Of a DNA stretch of 64,000 nt, positions 26,496 to 36,486 are shown piece after piece (the stretch's first letter is position 1; every line of letters begins with the position of its first letter). The notes beneath the pieces are model-generated. The model made no database searches. It had not been told where the DNA came from and saw only the letters and a list, made by a program, of their open reading frames with translations. The position numbers were made by a program, and so were the translations under genes. This DNA is from Rhodoferax sp. PAMC 29310. Lineage in GTDB: Bacteria > Pseudomonadota > Gammaproteobacteria > Burkholderiales > Burkholderiaceae_C. The DNA is taken from the NCBI RefSeq assembly GCF_017948265.1, contig NZ_CP072852.1, positions 310,001 through 374,000 of the forward strand, written 5' to 3'.

Positions 26496-27338
26496 TCATG
26501 GATTGAGTACAAGGCTTGCTGGAACAAATTGCCGCTCTGCGTTTTTAAACACTTGAAACAAGGTTGCTTCATCGACGCCTAGTCTTTCCATGAAGCCGGA
26601 CGGAATGCTTGGAACCAGGTCACACGGGTCGTTTGAAAAATCAAGTGCGTGGGCAATGGCATCCGCCGCCATGATGACGAACGACGTTGGCGACATGTCT
26701 GCAAGTGTTGCGCTATGGTGGCCAGCAATGGCCGATTGAATGACGAGAGGGAGCCGCCATTGGCTAGCAATTAGTTCCCCAACCTTTGCATGGGTCATCC
26801 CAAGCACTGTTTGTTCGGCCTCTAACAAGCTGCAGTCATGGGACACCCGATACGCCATGGCCGACTCATAGTGGGTTTGAAACTGCGTCGCCAGAACCAA
26901 TCTGCCAATGTCATGCAGAAGCCCGCCCGTGTAAGCCTGTTCTGGATTGACTTTGCAATGCGGTGCCAATTCCTTGGCACAAATGGCACATGCCAACGCA
27001 TGTCGCCAAAAGGGGGCAACGCTGAACCCGTTGTCGCTACTTGAACTGAAAACACCAATCAGCGCGGCTGTGGTCGCGAGATTGCGTACGGTTCTAAAGC
27101 CAAGCAATGTTATGGCATCGTGAATCGTGCTGATCTGCTGCGTCATGCCATAAAAAGACGAATTTGCCAGCCTCAGTGTTTTTGCAGTCAAGGTTTGGTC
27201 CTTGGCAATCTTGCTGCACAGGTCACTGATATCAACATCCTCTTTTTCCATTGTGGCCAGCAGTTCAATCACCACAGCAGGAAGTGAAGGAAGCTTGTGG
27301 TCTGTCCGGTGTATTTCGTCGACAGTAATCGGGTTCAC
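26496..27338 (-). CDS. HDOD domain signalling protein (first of two)
   Basis: HDOD proteins are non-enzymatic HD-related scaffolds found in bacterial signalling. The 280-residue protein has the opening KLPSLPAVVIELL, the core LRLANSSFYGMTQQISTIHDAITLLGF and GGLLHDIGRLVLA, which keeps an HD pair. The start ATG 27338 overlaps the stop of the upstream 110-residue gene by four bases, and the kinase gene follows 10 bp later, so this is one operon. Unlike its neighbours, this gene is intact. Its partners in the operon are broken, so its original input is probably lost. Confidence 0.85.
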   Translation of the reverse strand: MNPITVDEIHRTDHKLPSLPAVVIELLATMEKEDVDISDLCSKIAKDQTLTAKTLRLANSSFYGMTQQISTIHDAITLLGFRTVRNLATTAALIGVFSSSSDNGFSVAPFWRHALACAICAKELAPHCKVNPEQAYTGGLLHDIGRLVLATQFQTHYESAMAYRVSHDCSLLEAEQTVLGMTHAKVGELIASQWRLPLVIQSAIAGHHSATLADMSPTSFVIMAADAIAHALDFSNDPCDLVPSIPSGFMERLGVDEATLFQVFKNAERQFVPASLVLNP

Positions 27339-27667
27339 GTGAACTCCCTCCTTCGGTAGCGTTGCACGAGTTCCAGCAGCTCTCTTCCATCCCCAGAGTT
27401 TGAAGACTGACGAAAGAGCTGAGTTAGACGGTCCTGGATGGATTGATTTGAAGCGCTGATTTCGATGGGCGAATTTGACGGAGTTGGCTCTATTTCCTCA
27501 ACCCAAATTGAAGTGACACCTCTTTGATTCAGCACGTAAATCCCTGCCATATCGAGTGGCGCGCCTTCGGGGAGAATCAGCTGACCATGCTGGGTGTTGA
27601 CCGGCCTGGCGAGGCGCATGCCGGCTTCTACCTGATCCAAATTCAACAGGCGCTCAGGGCTCGTCAT
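27335..27667 (-). CDS. Small accessory protein of the signalling operon, hypothetical
   Basis: This 110-residue protein starts at ATG 27667. The first half (LNLDQVEAGMRLARPVNTQHG followed by LILPEGAPLD and VLNQRGVTSIWV) resembles the short beta domain that precedes or follows HD-GYP domains. The second half is polar and helical. It overlaps the upstream pseudogene and the downstream HDOD gene by four bases each, so translation is coupled. I do not assign a function; a regulatory add-on domain for cyclic-di-GMP signalling is the best guess. Confidence 0.65.
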   Translation of the reverse strand: MTSPERLLNLDQVEAGMRLARPVNTQHGQLILPEGAPLDMAGIYVLNQRGVTSIWVEEIEPTPSNSPIEISASNQSIQDRLTQLFRQSSNSGDGRELLELVQRYRRREFT

Positions 27668-30219
27668 GGTGTTGGTGCTTTCTGGTCAAAGGTAATGAGT
27701 TTGCCGCGCGATTGGGAACTTGAACCCATGCAAGCCCAGGTCACGGTGAGTGAAGCCCCGTCAATGCAGATGTCACTTGCGTGGCCCTCGTCTACTCGGT
27801 CAATGGCGGCGTCGATTGATGGCAGTGCATAACTGAGTTCGCTGCCCAGCAGCGGGCCTTCATTGCTAAACAAACGTTGTGCCGCGGCGTTGACCAAGGC
27901 GATGAGGCCCTCGTCGTCAACGCCAATCACAGGGGATAGAATATGCTCCAGCACTTCTCTGACAATCTCCAGACTTGTCTTTTCGCGCTCGGCCTGAGCG
28001 CGGGCCGAGTTGAGGAGGTCATTGAGTTGGCGGTTGGCGGCAACCAGCTCCTGGTTGACCGCACGAATTTTGATGTCCAGCTTTCGGTTCTCCTCTTGCA
28101 GCCCCGTCAATTCAATAGCCTTTTGAACTTGGTCCCGAAGCTGTTGATCGTCCCAGGGCTTGGTAAGAAACCGGTACACAGCCCCTTCGTTGATAGCGTC
28201 CGTGACAGATTAAAGTTCGGTATACCCGGAGAGCACTATGCGTATGGTGTCGGGGTAATTGACTTTCGCAGCTCGGAGAAATTCAACACCCGTCATACCT
28301 GGCATTCGTTGATCGGAGATGATGATGTCCACTTTATGTTTAGAGAGGACATCCAGACCTTCTGGTCCACTACCGGCCGTCAGAATTTGATGCCCATCTT
28401 TGCGAAATAAGCGCTTGAGCGAGGAAACAATATTGGGCTCATCATCGACCACCAAAATGGTTCGCTGTGGCCTATGCAAAGTCAGTAAATGGGATGGTAG
28501 TTGCCGGCCTTGCGCGAAGAGTTCTTCGATCTCTGCAGCGGAGATGGGCTTTGAGAAAAAATAGCCTTGAATCTCGTCACATGCATTGGCGCGCATGATT
28601 TCGCATTGCGCTTCGCTTTCAACCCCTTCAGCAATCACCTTGAGCCCGAGACCCTGGGCCATCCCAATAATCACCTTGACGATCACATGGTCGCTGTGGC
28701 TGATGGTGATTTCCTTCAAAAAGGACTGGTCGATCTTGACTTTGTCAAACGGAAAACGTTTGAGGTGACTTAACGAAGAGTACCCTGTACCAAAGTCGTC
28801 CAGAGACAGGCTGACGCCAATGCCTTTCAATTCTCTGAGGAGTGACTCGCTGCGTTGAACATCACCCATGAGTGCGCTTTCAGTCACCTCCAAGTAGAGC
28901 ATGTCTGGGGCTACATCAAAATCTGAAAGGGCAGCTTTGACCTGTTGCACCAGCTCATTGCCATCGAATTGAAGGGCGGAGATGTTGACCGCCACGTGGG
29001 GAATCTGCAACCCCTTTGATTGCCAGTTCTGAATGTCTCTGCAGGCCTGCCGAATGACCCATTCGCCAATCCCTTTGATCAGGCCTGATGCCTCAGCCAA
29101 GGGAATGAATTCAGAAGGAGGAATGGCGCCAAGTTCAGCATGAGTCTAACGCAGCAACGCCTCCATCCCGCTGACTTGTCCCGTTCGCAAGTCGACCAAG
29201 GGTTGGTAGACCAAGTTGAGTTGGTTCAGAGTCGCCGCGCGTCGCAAGGCATTGACAAGTTGCTCTTGCTTGAGCATCTCCTGGTAAATGTCGTCGGAGT
29301 AAAACTGAAACGAGCCACGTCCATTGATCTGCGCACTATGCAAGGCGATTTCCGCCGATTTGAACAGCGTTTCGAAGTCCCGCCCATTGGCAGGAAAACA
29401 AGCTACGCCAATGGTGGCTGTTGGCGAGAGATCATGGCTGGACAGTCTGCACGTCTCAGCCAGTGTTGAAAGAATTTTTCTCGCCATGTGTTCGGCTCCA
29501 TTGGCCGGTGTGTTAAGCAGTACTAAAAAAAACTCTTTGCCGCCAATTCTTGCGACGATATCTTGTTCTCTGATCGATGCATTCAGTCGATGGGCCACTT
29601 CGATCAGCATTTCGTCGCCGATTTGATGGCCGAAAGTGTCGTTGATCGATTTGAAGTGATCGATGCCAATCAACAACATTGAAAGCGGCTCTCCAGCACG
29701 TTGCATGATGGCAATGCTTTGGTCGGTCCGGGCTCTTAACTGTGTTCCGTTGGCGAGGCCGGTTAGGGCATCGAAATTTAAAAGTCTTTCAATTTTGTTT
29801 TCAGCGGCTTTGGCATCGGTCAGGTCACTAAAGCTGCCAACATAATGGGTGATGCGGCCATCCTGGTCTCGAAGCGCCGCGATGGTTGTCCACTCAGGGT
29901 AGTCATCGCCATTTTTGTGGCGCCTCCAGATTTCTCCAGACCAATTACCTTCGCTTTCGATAGTGCGCCATATGGCTTGGTAGAACGCGAGGGAGTGCCG
30001 CCCAGACGACAAAAAACGGGGATTCTTGCCAAGAACTTCTGCTTCGTCATAGCCGCTTATGTCGGTGAATGGCTTGTTGACTCGAACAATATTGTGTTCC
30101 GCGTCGGCCACCAATACGCCTTCCCTGCTTTGCTTAAAGATGACGTCGGCGACTTTGAGTTGGGCGTCGCTTTCATTTTGCGTGAGCGCAGAGCAGGGTT
30201 TACCTGTGGGATATCGCAT
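27664..30219 (-). pseudogene. PAS-GGDEF-EAL-REC-PAS signalling protein with two in-frame stop codons
   Basis: One frame of 852 codons starts at ATG 30219. It holds PAS (about 20-140), GGDEF-like (about 150-315), EAL (about 330-590), REC (about 595-715, phospho-Asp in IISDQRMPG) and a second coiled-coil/PAS part (to 851). Codon 358 (29146-29148) is TAG, directly after GMEALLR, where Trp is almost invariant. Codon 670 (28210-28212) is TAA after LSGYTEL, where Gln is common (CAA to TAA). The reading frame is otherwise open and well conserved on both sides. The GGDEF motif reads GGKEF, so cyclase activity was probably already absent, while EAL catalytic motifs (EALLR, LEVTES, DDFGTGYSS, KIDQSFL) look good. 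Confidence 0.92.
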
Positions 30220-30510
30220 GATGTAACCCTATATCAAGTTCAACTTGGGCCGCTGCGGCATTCTGAATAAGTCGTCAATTCAACACATGGATCATTGACC
30301 AACTGAGACATGATGCCCCACGCGGGGTGCCTTGTACATCATTGAGCGACTTCTTGGCCGCCTTGCCAGCGCAACAGTGCAAGTTATGCGCCAGCAATAG
30401 AGGATAGAAATCCGTTTTGAGACGATGAATTGCGACTTTCGCGTGCGAATCCTGATTGGATGGGTACCCCTTGATTTGAGTGGGCGATTCGCCGTGGTAT
30501 TCGCGTTATC
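30220..30510. other. 291-bp intergenic region
   Basis: This region is upstream of the broken GGDEF-EAL gene and downstream of nnrD, both on the minus strand. A GCCCCACGCGGGGTGC hairpin lies near 30314 to 30330. I see no gene and no convincing promoter. Confidence 0.4.
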
Positions 30511-32004
30511 TCAGTGGCGGTCGAGCGTTTTCAATGCATCGTTCGAGTGCATCCGGCCGGTGGCGAGGGCGCCTGCGGTCAATGGCAAATCGGCGGGCCA
30601 TTGGTCTGCCAGTCGGCCGTGCTGAAAGACCGCGCTGGCAGCGGCTTCAATGCCTGTCAAACCCATGGCGAGGCCTGCCCCGATCATCCCTGCGAGTACG
30701 TCACCGGTGCCCGGCGCCGCCAACCTCGCGTTGCCAGTCGGGTTGATCAGTGGAGTCTGGCCGGGTGCAGCCACGACGGTTCCGGAGCCTTTGAGAACGA
30801 CGATGCAACCAAATTGCTCCGCCAATGTTGTGGCCGCCTTTAGGCGATGGGATTGCACTTCGGCCGCTGTCCCCCCCAGTAGTCGTGCCGCCTCCAGCGG
30901 GTGCGGTGTCAGGACGGTGGTTAAGGCAGAGTTCATCCGTGACATTAGGTGCGACTGAAGCTGACGATTTTTTGCGATTGAGTTGAGAGCGTCTGCGTCA
31001 ACAACAACAGGCGACGAAGTCCTCAACATGTCTTTTAGCCAGTCCTCAATTGCGTCTCCGCCACCACAGCCACAGACGATGGTCATTGATTCAAGTGCCA
31101 GTTGATCAACCGGTCGGATCATCAATTCCGGATGGTTGGTATCTGCAGTGATGGCCTGTTCGTCAAGAAGGCCCACAAAAACTCTTCCGGCGCCTGCGCT
31201 CAAAGCGGCCGAACCGGCCAGCAGGGCAGCTCCAGTCATACCTCTGGCGCCACCGATGACGGCGACATCACCGTAGCTTCCTTTGTGTGACGCATGACGG
31301 CGCGGACGTTGAGGTGGCGCACCAATAAGCCGCGCTGTGGGCCCGATTCTCGAGACGTCCTGCTCGTCCAAAAAAGTACTCAAATCATCAAGCCAATGAG
31401 TGCCCGACGCATCACGACCGTGTGCGGTGAATAGGCCTGGTTTAAGTGTCAACAAGCTCAACGTGTGCGTGGCATGAACATGATTTGGGGTGACCACGCC
31501 GGTGTCAGCACACAGGCCTGTGGGGATATCAATAGCCAATACTGGCGACGTGTTGACGTTCATGGCGGTCGCCCAGTTCAACATTTGACCGGCCAATGGG
31601 CGGAGATTCCCGCCGAGGCCCAACATGCCGTCGACACTCAGTTCAAAGTGCTGGGGCATTTTCTCGCTGAACTCAACGCCGGCTTGGCGGGCGCGGTGGT
31701 ATGACTTGGCGGCATCGCTGGACGCTGTGTCGGCATTACCCAGCCAGGTAACGATTGGTTTTTTCCCCCATTGTTGTAAGTGAACGGCGGCCTCCAGGCC
31801 GTCGCCACCATTGTTGCCTGGGCCGCAGGCCAGCCAGATGCGTTGACTGTGGGGCGCAACGGCCATCGCTAGTCGGGCCACTGCCAGTCCGGCTCGCTGC
31901 ATCAATGTGTGGGAAGGCAGATTTGCCTGCAGCGCCTGCTCCATCCGGCGGGTTGCCGCGGTGTCGTAGAGGGCATGCTCGGCGCTGGCCGTGATGCGAA
32001 GCAT
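30511..32004 (-). CDS. nnrD: Bifunctional NAD(P)HX epimerase/dehydratase
   Basis: The enzyme repairs hydrated NADH and NADPH. The N-terminal part (about 1-215) epimerises the R form to S, and the C-terminal part (about 235-490) removes water using ATP or ADP. The 497 residues are the usual fused length. The epimerase half shows ACGPGNNGGDGLEAA and AIDIPTGL. The dehydratase half shows SHKGSYGDVAVIGG, LTPHPLEAARLLG and the ribokinase-like APGTGDVLAGMI. The gene starts at ATG 32004 and has 26 bp to the upstream metallo-hydrolase gene, so co-transcription is likely. Confidence 0.95.
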   Translation of the reverse strand: MLRITASAEHALYDTAATRRMEQALQANLPSHTLMQRAGLAVARLAMAVAPHSQRIWLACGPGNNGGDGLEAAVHLQQWGKKPIVTWLGNADTASSDAAKSYHRARQAGVEFSEKMPQHFELSVDGMLGLGGNLRPLAGQMLNWATAMNVNTSPVLAIDIPTGLCADTGVVTPNHVHATHTLSLLTLKPGLFTAHGRDASGTHWLDDLSTFLDEQDVSRIGPTARLIGAPPQRPRRHASHKGSYGDVAVIGGARGMTGAALLAGSAALSAGAGRVFVGLLDEQAITADTNHPELMIRPVDQLALESMTIVCGCGGGDAIEDWLKDMLRTSSPVVVDADALNSIAKNRQLQSHLMSRMNSALTTVLTPHPLEAARLLGGTAAEVQSHRLKAATTLAEQFGCIVVLKGSGTVVAAPGQTPLINPTGNARLAAPGTGDVLAGMIGAGLAMGLTGIEAAASAVFQHGRLADQWPADLPLTAGALATGRMHSNDALKTLDRH

Positions 32005-32030
32005 GGCGTCTCCTAATTAGTGGGCGAGTA

Positions 32031-32918
32031 TTAGAACTCGTAGGTTTCACCTTCTATCGCCAGTCGATATTCTGGGTCGCCGGGCTGTCGAGGGTTGTCA
32101 AGTAGTACCTCCCGGAAGACCTCGTCCAGCGCGTCATCACTTCGGGTGGGCTCATGGTGGGTGCAGAAAAGAACCTTGGCCCCCGCCTCTTTGGCATATT
32201 GAATGCTGGTATGAAACGTGCCGTGCCCCCAACCTTTTTTGGCAAGGTATTCATTCTCGGTGTAGGAGCAGTCTGCGATCAAAACGTCGACGCCCAGCAT
32301 GGCTCTTCGTATGCCTTCTGCTTTCTCTTGCACAAAACTCTGGTATTGGGCGAAGTCGTCGTCACCGGGTTCATAGATGTTCTGTGGGGGTTCGTGGTCG
32401 CCGGTAAAAAATACTGATTTGCCATTGGCTTCGATACGGTAACCGAAGTCAATTACCGGGTGATTCATCAGGTAAGGGGTGACGGTGGCAGAGCCAATTT
32501 GAATGCTTTGCTCGGGGGCGAGCGTGACGTATTCGATGTTGGCCTTCATTTCTGCTTCTCTAACGGGAAAGTAGCTGTACTGAAGTTGAACGGCCATGAC
32601 CTGCTCAATGCCTTTGCCTGAGACTGGATCGAAGGCGCCGTGCAGTCGCAGGGTGTTGCCGGGAATGAAGTTGGGAATAAAGAAGGGAAGACCCTGAATA
32701 TGGTCCCAGTGAGAGTGGGAAATCAGCACATTGGCCGTGACAGGCAATTCGGCCAACAAGGTCTGTGACAAAGGGAAGATGCCCGTGCCCGCGTCAATAA
32801 TGATCAGTTCGTTGTTGTCTGTACGAATTTCAATGCAGGTCGTGTTTCCGCCATATCGGACGGTTTTGGGTCCTGGCGAGGCGATGGAGCCGCGTACGCC
32901 CCAGAATCTGACTTTCAT
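32031..32918 (-). CDS. Metallo-beta-lactamase fold hydrolase
   Basis: This 295-residue cytoplasmic protein starts at ATG 32918 (MKVRFWGVRGSIASPG); a Met two codons earlier is possible. The metal-binding motif is HSHWDH at about 87-92. Further ligands are in FTGDHEP and in the late CTHHEPTRSDD. The opening FWGVRGSIA-PG with YGGNT-C is typical of a subgroup related to PhnP and RNase Z and often found beside signalling genes. The substrate is not known. A phosphodiester or cyclic nucleotide is conceivable but not shown by the sequence. Confidence 0.85.
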   Translation of the reverse strand: MKVRFWGVRGSIASPGPKTVRYGGNTTCIEIRTDNNELIIIDAGTGIFPLSQTLLAELPVTANVLISHSHWDHIQGLPFFIPNFIPGNTLRLHGAFDPVSGKGIEQVMAVQLQYSYFPVREAEMKANIEYVTLAPEQSIQIGSATVTPYLMNHPVIDFGYRIEANGKSVFFTGDHEPPQNIYEPGDDDFAQYQSFVQEKAEGIRRAMLGVDVLIADCSYTENEYLAKKGWGHGTFHTSIQYAKEAGAKVLFCTHHEPTRSDDALDEVFREVLLDNPRQPGDPEYRLAIEGETYEF

Positions 32919-32927
32919 TCGCAATCC

Positions 32928-33770
32928 TCAAATTTTTGAAAACACCTTGGCTTCTTCAAGCAATGGCTTGAGGTCGCCAAGCGACTCGATCACCTCGTCC
33001 AAGTTGCCCCCTAGTCGGGCCTGAATCGTTGCCGGTAACTCGTCGACCCACGGGTTGCCTCCAAAACCAAATTCAAGTTTCTTGCTGATTTGGTTGGCAG
33101 CGAAAACACAGGCAATCATGTCAGTGTCTTTCAGATCGTCTGGGCGCTGGTGGCGAATGGTTTCAATCAAGTTGGGTGCAAAGCGCCATTTCTCGACCAA
33201 CATCGCGCCGACCAGCGCGTGGTCCACGCCAATCAGGCGGCGCAGTGCCATGTGCAACGAAGTTTTGGTGTCCCGGCTTATATCCAGGGCCAGCAGAAAC
33301 TCGGTTGGCATGAACTGGGCAAAAACCACTTTCCCAAAATCATGCAGCAGGCCGGCAATGAAGCAATCCATGGGGTCTGCGTCATCGACACGCATCGCCA
33401 GTTGCTTGGCAATACTCGCAGTTGCCAGCGAGTGAAGCAAGTACTGCTGGCCGTCAAATCCGGCCGCGTTGTCCTTGGGCAGCATGCCAATTGCGGCAAT
33501 GCTCAAGGCCAGGTTTTTGATGGTGTTAAAGCCCAGGTAAACGACCGCATGGTTGATCGACGTGATTTGCTTGGGCAAGCTGTAGTAGGCCGAGTTGACT
33601 ACCCGCAAAATTTTGACGGTAACAACTGGGTCTTTATCAACCACCTGCACGAGGTCTTTTGCGGCGCAGTTAACGTCGCGGGTGAGTTCCAGAATTCTTT
33701 GCACGCTTTTCGGAAACGCAGGCATGCCATCCACTGCAGTGGCTAGTTTTTGGGCGAGTTCAGGGCTCAT
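32928..33770 (-). CDS. HDOD domain signalling protein (second)
   Basis: This 280-residue HDOD protein is intact. The opening DGMPAFPKSVQRILELTRDVN, the core LRVVNSAYYSLPKQITSINHAV and GLLHDFGKVVFAQF are diagnostic. It shares length and layout with the HDOD protein at 26496-27338 but the two are clearly diverged, so they are old paralogues. It is nine bases upstream of the metallo-hydrolase gene, so the two are probably one transcript. No output domain is fused to it. Confidence 0.88.
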   Translation of the reverse strand: MSPELAQKLATAVDGMPAFPKSVQRILELTRDVNCAAKDLVQVVDKDPVVTVKILRVVNSAYYSLPKQITSINHAVVYLGFNTIKNLALSIAAIGMLPKDNAAGFDGQQYLLHSLATASIAKQLAMRVDDADPMDCFIAGLLHDFGKVVFAQFMPTEFLLALDISRDTKTSLHMALRRLIGVDHALVGAMLVEKWRFAPNLIETIRHQRPDDLKDTDMIACVFAANQISKKLEFGFGGNPWVDELPATIQARLGGNLDEVIESLGDLKPLLEEAKVFSKI

Positions 33771-33830
33771 GGCGTGAATTGTCTGTCAACCCTTGATTGT
33801 GTCAACCAAGGGCGTGCATGGCGGGATAGA

Positions 33831-35084
33831 TCACTCATTGAGTCGAACGAAGCTAAAGCCGCTGATATCAATGTCTGGTGGTTGCCCGCCAATTATGTCA
33901 GCCACGGCTCTGGCCGATCCACAACTCAGCGTCCACCCACTGGCGCCGTGACCAAGATTTAACCAAAGTCCCGTTTGGCCACTGGGACCGAGCACGGGCG
34001 GGCCATCGGGCAGCATGGGGCGGGCACCTTTCCACTCCTGCACGCCGCTGGATAAATTTGCGGCGCCCGGAAACCAGTCGTGCAGTACTTTGTATAGTGT
34101 TTGCAGGGAGCCAGGGTGCTTTTTCCCGAGTGGACCCCCGATTTCAGCGTTTCCAGCCACTCGGACCCGGTTGCCCAAGCGAGAAATGGCGACCTTATAG
34201 TGTTCGTCCATCACCGCGCTTTGAGGCGCATTGAGTGATTCGAGAATACTGGCACTTACCGAGTAACCGCTCACGGCCATCATGGGGATATTGAGGTTTA
34301 AGGGGGCGAGCAAACGAGCCGAGTCAAGCCCCGCACAAATAACTGCAGCGTCAAATTGATGCTGCACAGGATCGCCGGCCAATCCAATCCGAACACCCGG
34401 CCCGGGGGTGACTTGGGTCACGGCGGTGTTGAAGTTGAACTTGACGCCCAATCGCTGTGCTTCGTTCTTGAGCAGCAAAGCAAATTGACGGCAGTTGCCC
34501 ACCTCATCGTTGGGCAAATGAATGGAGCCAAACAACGGGGTGTCCGAGTTGAGAGCGCCCTCAATCGATTGGGTTTCCTTGGGGCTGAGTTCTTTGAAGA
34601 CGATGCCAGCGTCTCGCAAGACCTGCAAGCTGGGTTGAATCAGCTTGCTGTCTTGCTCGGTGCGAAGCAAGACCAACTGTCCGTCGCTTCGGTCGTACTC
34701 CAATTGAAGGTCCCCTGTGATGTGATGCAGTCGTTGCTGGCTGTAAATGGCCAGCCGCTGCATTTGTGCCCGGTTCGTTAGGTAGGTCTCCAGCTTGCAG
34801 GCTTTAAACCATTGCCAGAGCCAGCCCAGTTCGCTCATGGAAAGGGGCAAGCCCAGTCGAACCGGCGCATGACGGCTGAACAACTGTTTAATGACCGTCA
34901 GCGGCATGCCCGGCGCTGCCCAGGGTGTCACATACCCAGTTGCCACCAAGCCGGCCGTAGCAAAGCTGGCTTCCTCTGCAGCCGCTCCCCGTCGCTCCAG
35001 CACGACGACCTCATGGCCGTCATTTGCCAGCTCATACGCTGTGGTGACGCCGATGATGCCCGCGCCAATAACTGCAATCTTCAT
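33831..35084 (-). CDS. dadA: D-amino-acid dehydrogenase (DadA-type FAD oxidoreductase)
   Basis: DadA oxidises D-amino acids to keto acids at the inner membrane and passes electrons to the respiratory chain. The 417 residues are the normal length. The N-terminal FAD-binding motif is VIGAGIIGVTTAYELA, followed by an acidic strand end (VVVLERR). The central part has the family's GYVTPWAAPGMP, and the C-terminal FAD segment is GARPMLPDGPPVLGPSG followed by LNLGHGASGWTLSCGS. The gene starts at ATG 35084. The nearby amidase is on the same strand with a 52-bp gap, but a functional link is not evident. Confidence 0.9.
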   Translation of the reverse strand: MKIAVIGAGIIGVTTAYELANDGHEVVVLERRGAAAEEASFATAGLVATGYVTPWAAPGMPLTVIKQLFSRHAPVRLGLPLSMSELGWLWQWFKACKLETYLTNRAQMQRLAIYSQQRLHHITGDLQLEYDRSDGQLVLLRTEQDSKLIQPSLQVLRDAGIVFKELSPKETQSIEGALNSDTPLFGSIHLPNDEVGNCRQFALLLKNEAQRLGVKFNFNTAVTQVTPGPGVRIGLAGDPVQHQFDAAVICAGLDSARLLAPLNLNIPMMAVSGYSVSASILESLNAPQSAVMDEHYKVAISRLGNRVRVAGNAEIGGPLGKKHPGSLQTLYKVLHDWFPGAANLSSGVQEWKGARPMLPDGPPVLGPSGQTGLWLNLGHGASGWTLSCGSARAVADIIGGQPPDIDISGFSFVRLNE

Positions 35085-35136
35085 GAATACCCTATGCCGA
35101 ATTGATTCTTAGCCCCCGATTTACATACGGAGTTAG

Positions 35137-36468
35137 CTATAGTTTTTGTAGTGTTTTTTCGACTTGCAATGCGACATTGAGCACGACGTCATCGCGCATT
35201 GCGCCAGCCCAGACCATCAAGCCTACCGGCAATTCGCCCAAAGTGTGACAGGGGAGCGATATGGCACAACCATCCAGCATGTTGATCGCGCTCGGATTTC
35301 GCAGTAGCAGACTGTTGAGATGAAAAAACGCATTGTCGCGTGCTTCGCCGGGCGCAACCTCGGCCAGCAGCGGCGCAACGATGGGGACGGTGGGAGACAG
35401 AACAGCGTCGAAGCCTGTCATCGCTGAGCTCATTCGCTCGATCCAGGCTGCCCTGGCATGCTGGAGGTCTAAATAATCGCACGCCGACATGACAGCACCG
35501 CGTTGGATGCGGGCGGCCACGCGAGGATCGTAGTGGTCGGCGTGTTTCTCCAGCAGATGGCGGTGCCATTGGTAACTTTCGGCGGCTGGCAATCCGCCGT
35601 TGGCTTGCAACGATGTTAGTTCACTCAGTTCATTGAGTTGAATCATCTGGATGGACGCGCCAGCCTCACGAAGGTGCTGCAAGGTGCGCTCAAAGGCGCG
35701 AGCAACGGTGGTGTCCATCCCATCCTGCATCAGATGATTGGCGACGGCCAGCCGATAACTGGCCAGTGGCGCAGGACTGCGAATGACGCGGCGATGCGCC
35801 AGAATTTCGTGTGCCAACACGGCGTCACGCACTGACCTAGTCAGCGCGCAAATCGTGTCCAAAGAGGGGGCGAGTGGAACGGCCCCGGTCGTTGGCACCA
35901 ATCGGGCTGTATTCTTGAATCCAACGATGCCATTTAGCGCGGCTGGAATCCGAATGGACCCACCGGTGTCCGATCCCAAGCCAATGAACGCAGCGCCAGT
36001 TGCCACTGAAACCGCAGCACCCGAAGAGGAGCCGCCGGGAACGCGGGGGAATGCAGTGGAGGCGACATTGGCCGGGGTGCCAAAGTGAGGGTTGATTCCT
36101 ACGCCGGAGAACGCAAACTCAGACATATTGGTCCGGCCTAAAAGGGCTGCCCCAGCCCGTCGCAATCTCGACACGGCGGCGCTGTCTTGCCTGGCGACTG
36201 GCGCATCTTTCAGAGCCAACGACCCAGCGTGGGTGTTTTGCCCTTTGACATCAAACATGTCTTTGATTGACACGGCCAGTCCGGCCAGAGGAGTGTTGGC
36301 GACACCGGGTGTGCTGGCGGCTTCTCTGGCTTGATGCCAAGTCGGCGTCAAGAAAGCCCGTTCGCAGCAAGCTGAGGACGCAATGTCGATCGCTTCCTGA
36401 ATCTCAGCTTCGGGGCTGGATTGGCCAGCTAATAGTCGTTGGCGTGTTTCGGTGAGATCTGGGCGCAT
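35137..36468 (-). CDS. Amidase signature family protein
   Basis: This 443-residue protein has the Ser-cisSer-Lys triad of amidases: Lys in SIKDMFDVKG (about 69), Ser in PGGSSSGAAVSVATG and Ser in GSDTGGSIRIPAALNG. It resembles GatA but lacks the GatA length and context (no gatB or gatC here), so it is more likely a free amidase that hydrolyses a small amide. The substrate is unknown. Start ATG 36468 gives MRPDLTETRQRLLAG. It is transcribed away from rpsB, and the shared intergenic region of 169 bp must hold both promoters. Confidence 0.85.
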   Translation of the reverse strand: MRPDLTETRQRLLAGQSSPEAEIQEAIDIASSACCERAFLTPTWHQAREAASTPGVANTPLAGLAVSIKDMFDVKGQNTHAGSLALKDAPVARQDSAAVSRLRRAGAALLGRTNMSEFAFSGVGINPHFGTPANVASTAFPRVPGGSSSGAAVSVATGAAFIGLGSDTGGSIRIPAALNGIVGFKNTARLVPTTGAVPLAPSLDTICALTRSVRDAVLAHEILAHRRVIRSPAPLASYRLAVANHLMQDGMDTTVARAFERTLQHLREAGASIQMIQLNELSELTSLQANGGLPAAESYQWHRHLLEKHADHYDPRVAARIQRGAVMSACDYLDLQHARAAWIERMSSAMTGFDAVLSPTVPIVAPLLAEVAPGEARDNAFFHLNSLLLRNPSAINMLDGCAISLPCHTLGELPVGLMVWAGAMRDDVVLNVALQVEKTLQKL

Positions 36469-36486
36469 GTGTCAGTGCCGGGGTGC

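Noticed and set aside
27664..30219. The idea that the two in-frame stops are read through (recoding or suppression)
   Set aside because: The stops are of two kinds, TAG and TAA, with no shared context or downstream structure, and the neighbouring genes are also broken. Simple decay explains this better.
33090..33746. A 218-codon plus-strand frame opposite the second HDOD gene
   Set aside because: It is antisense to a gene with clear HDOD motifs and has mirror-type composition.
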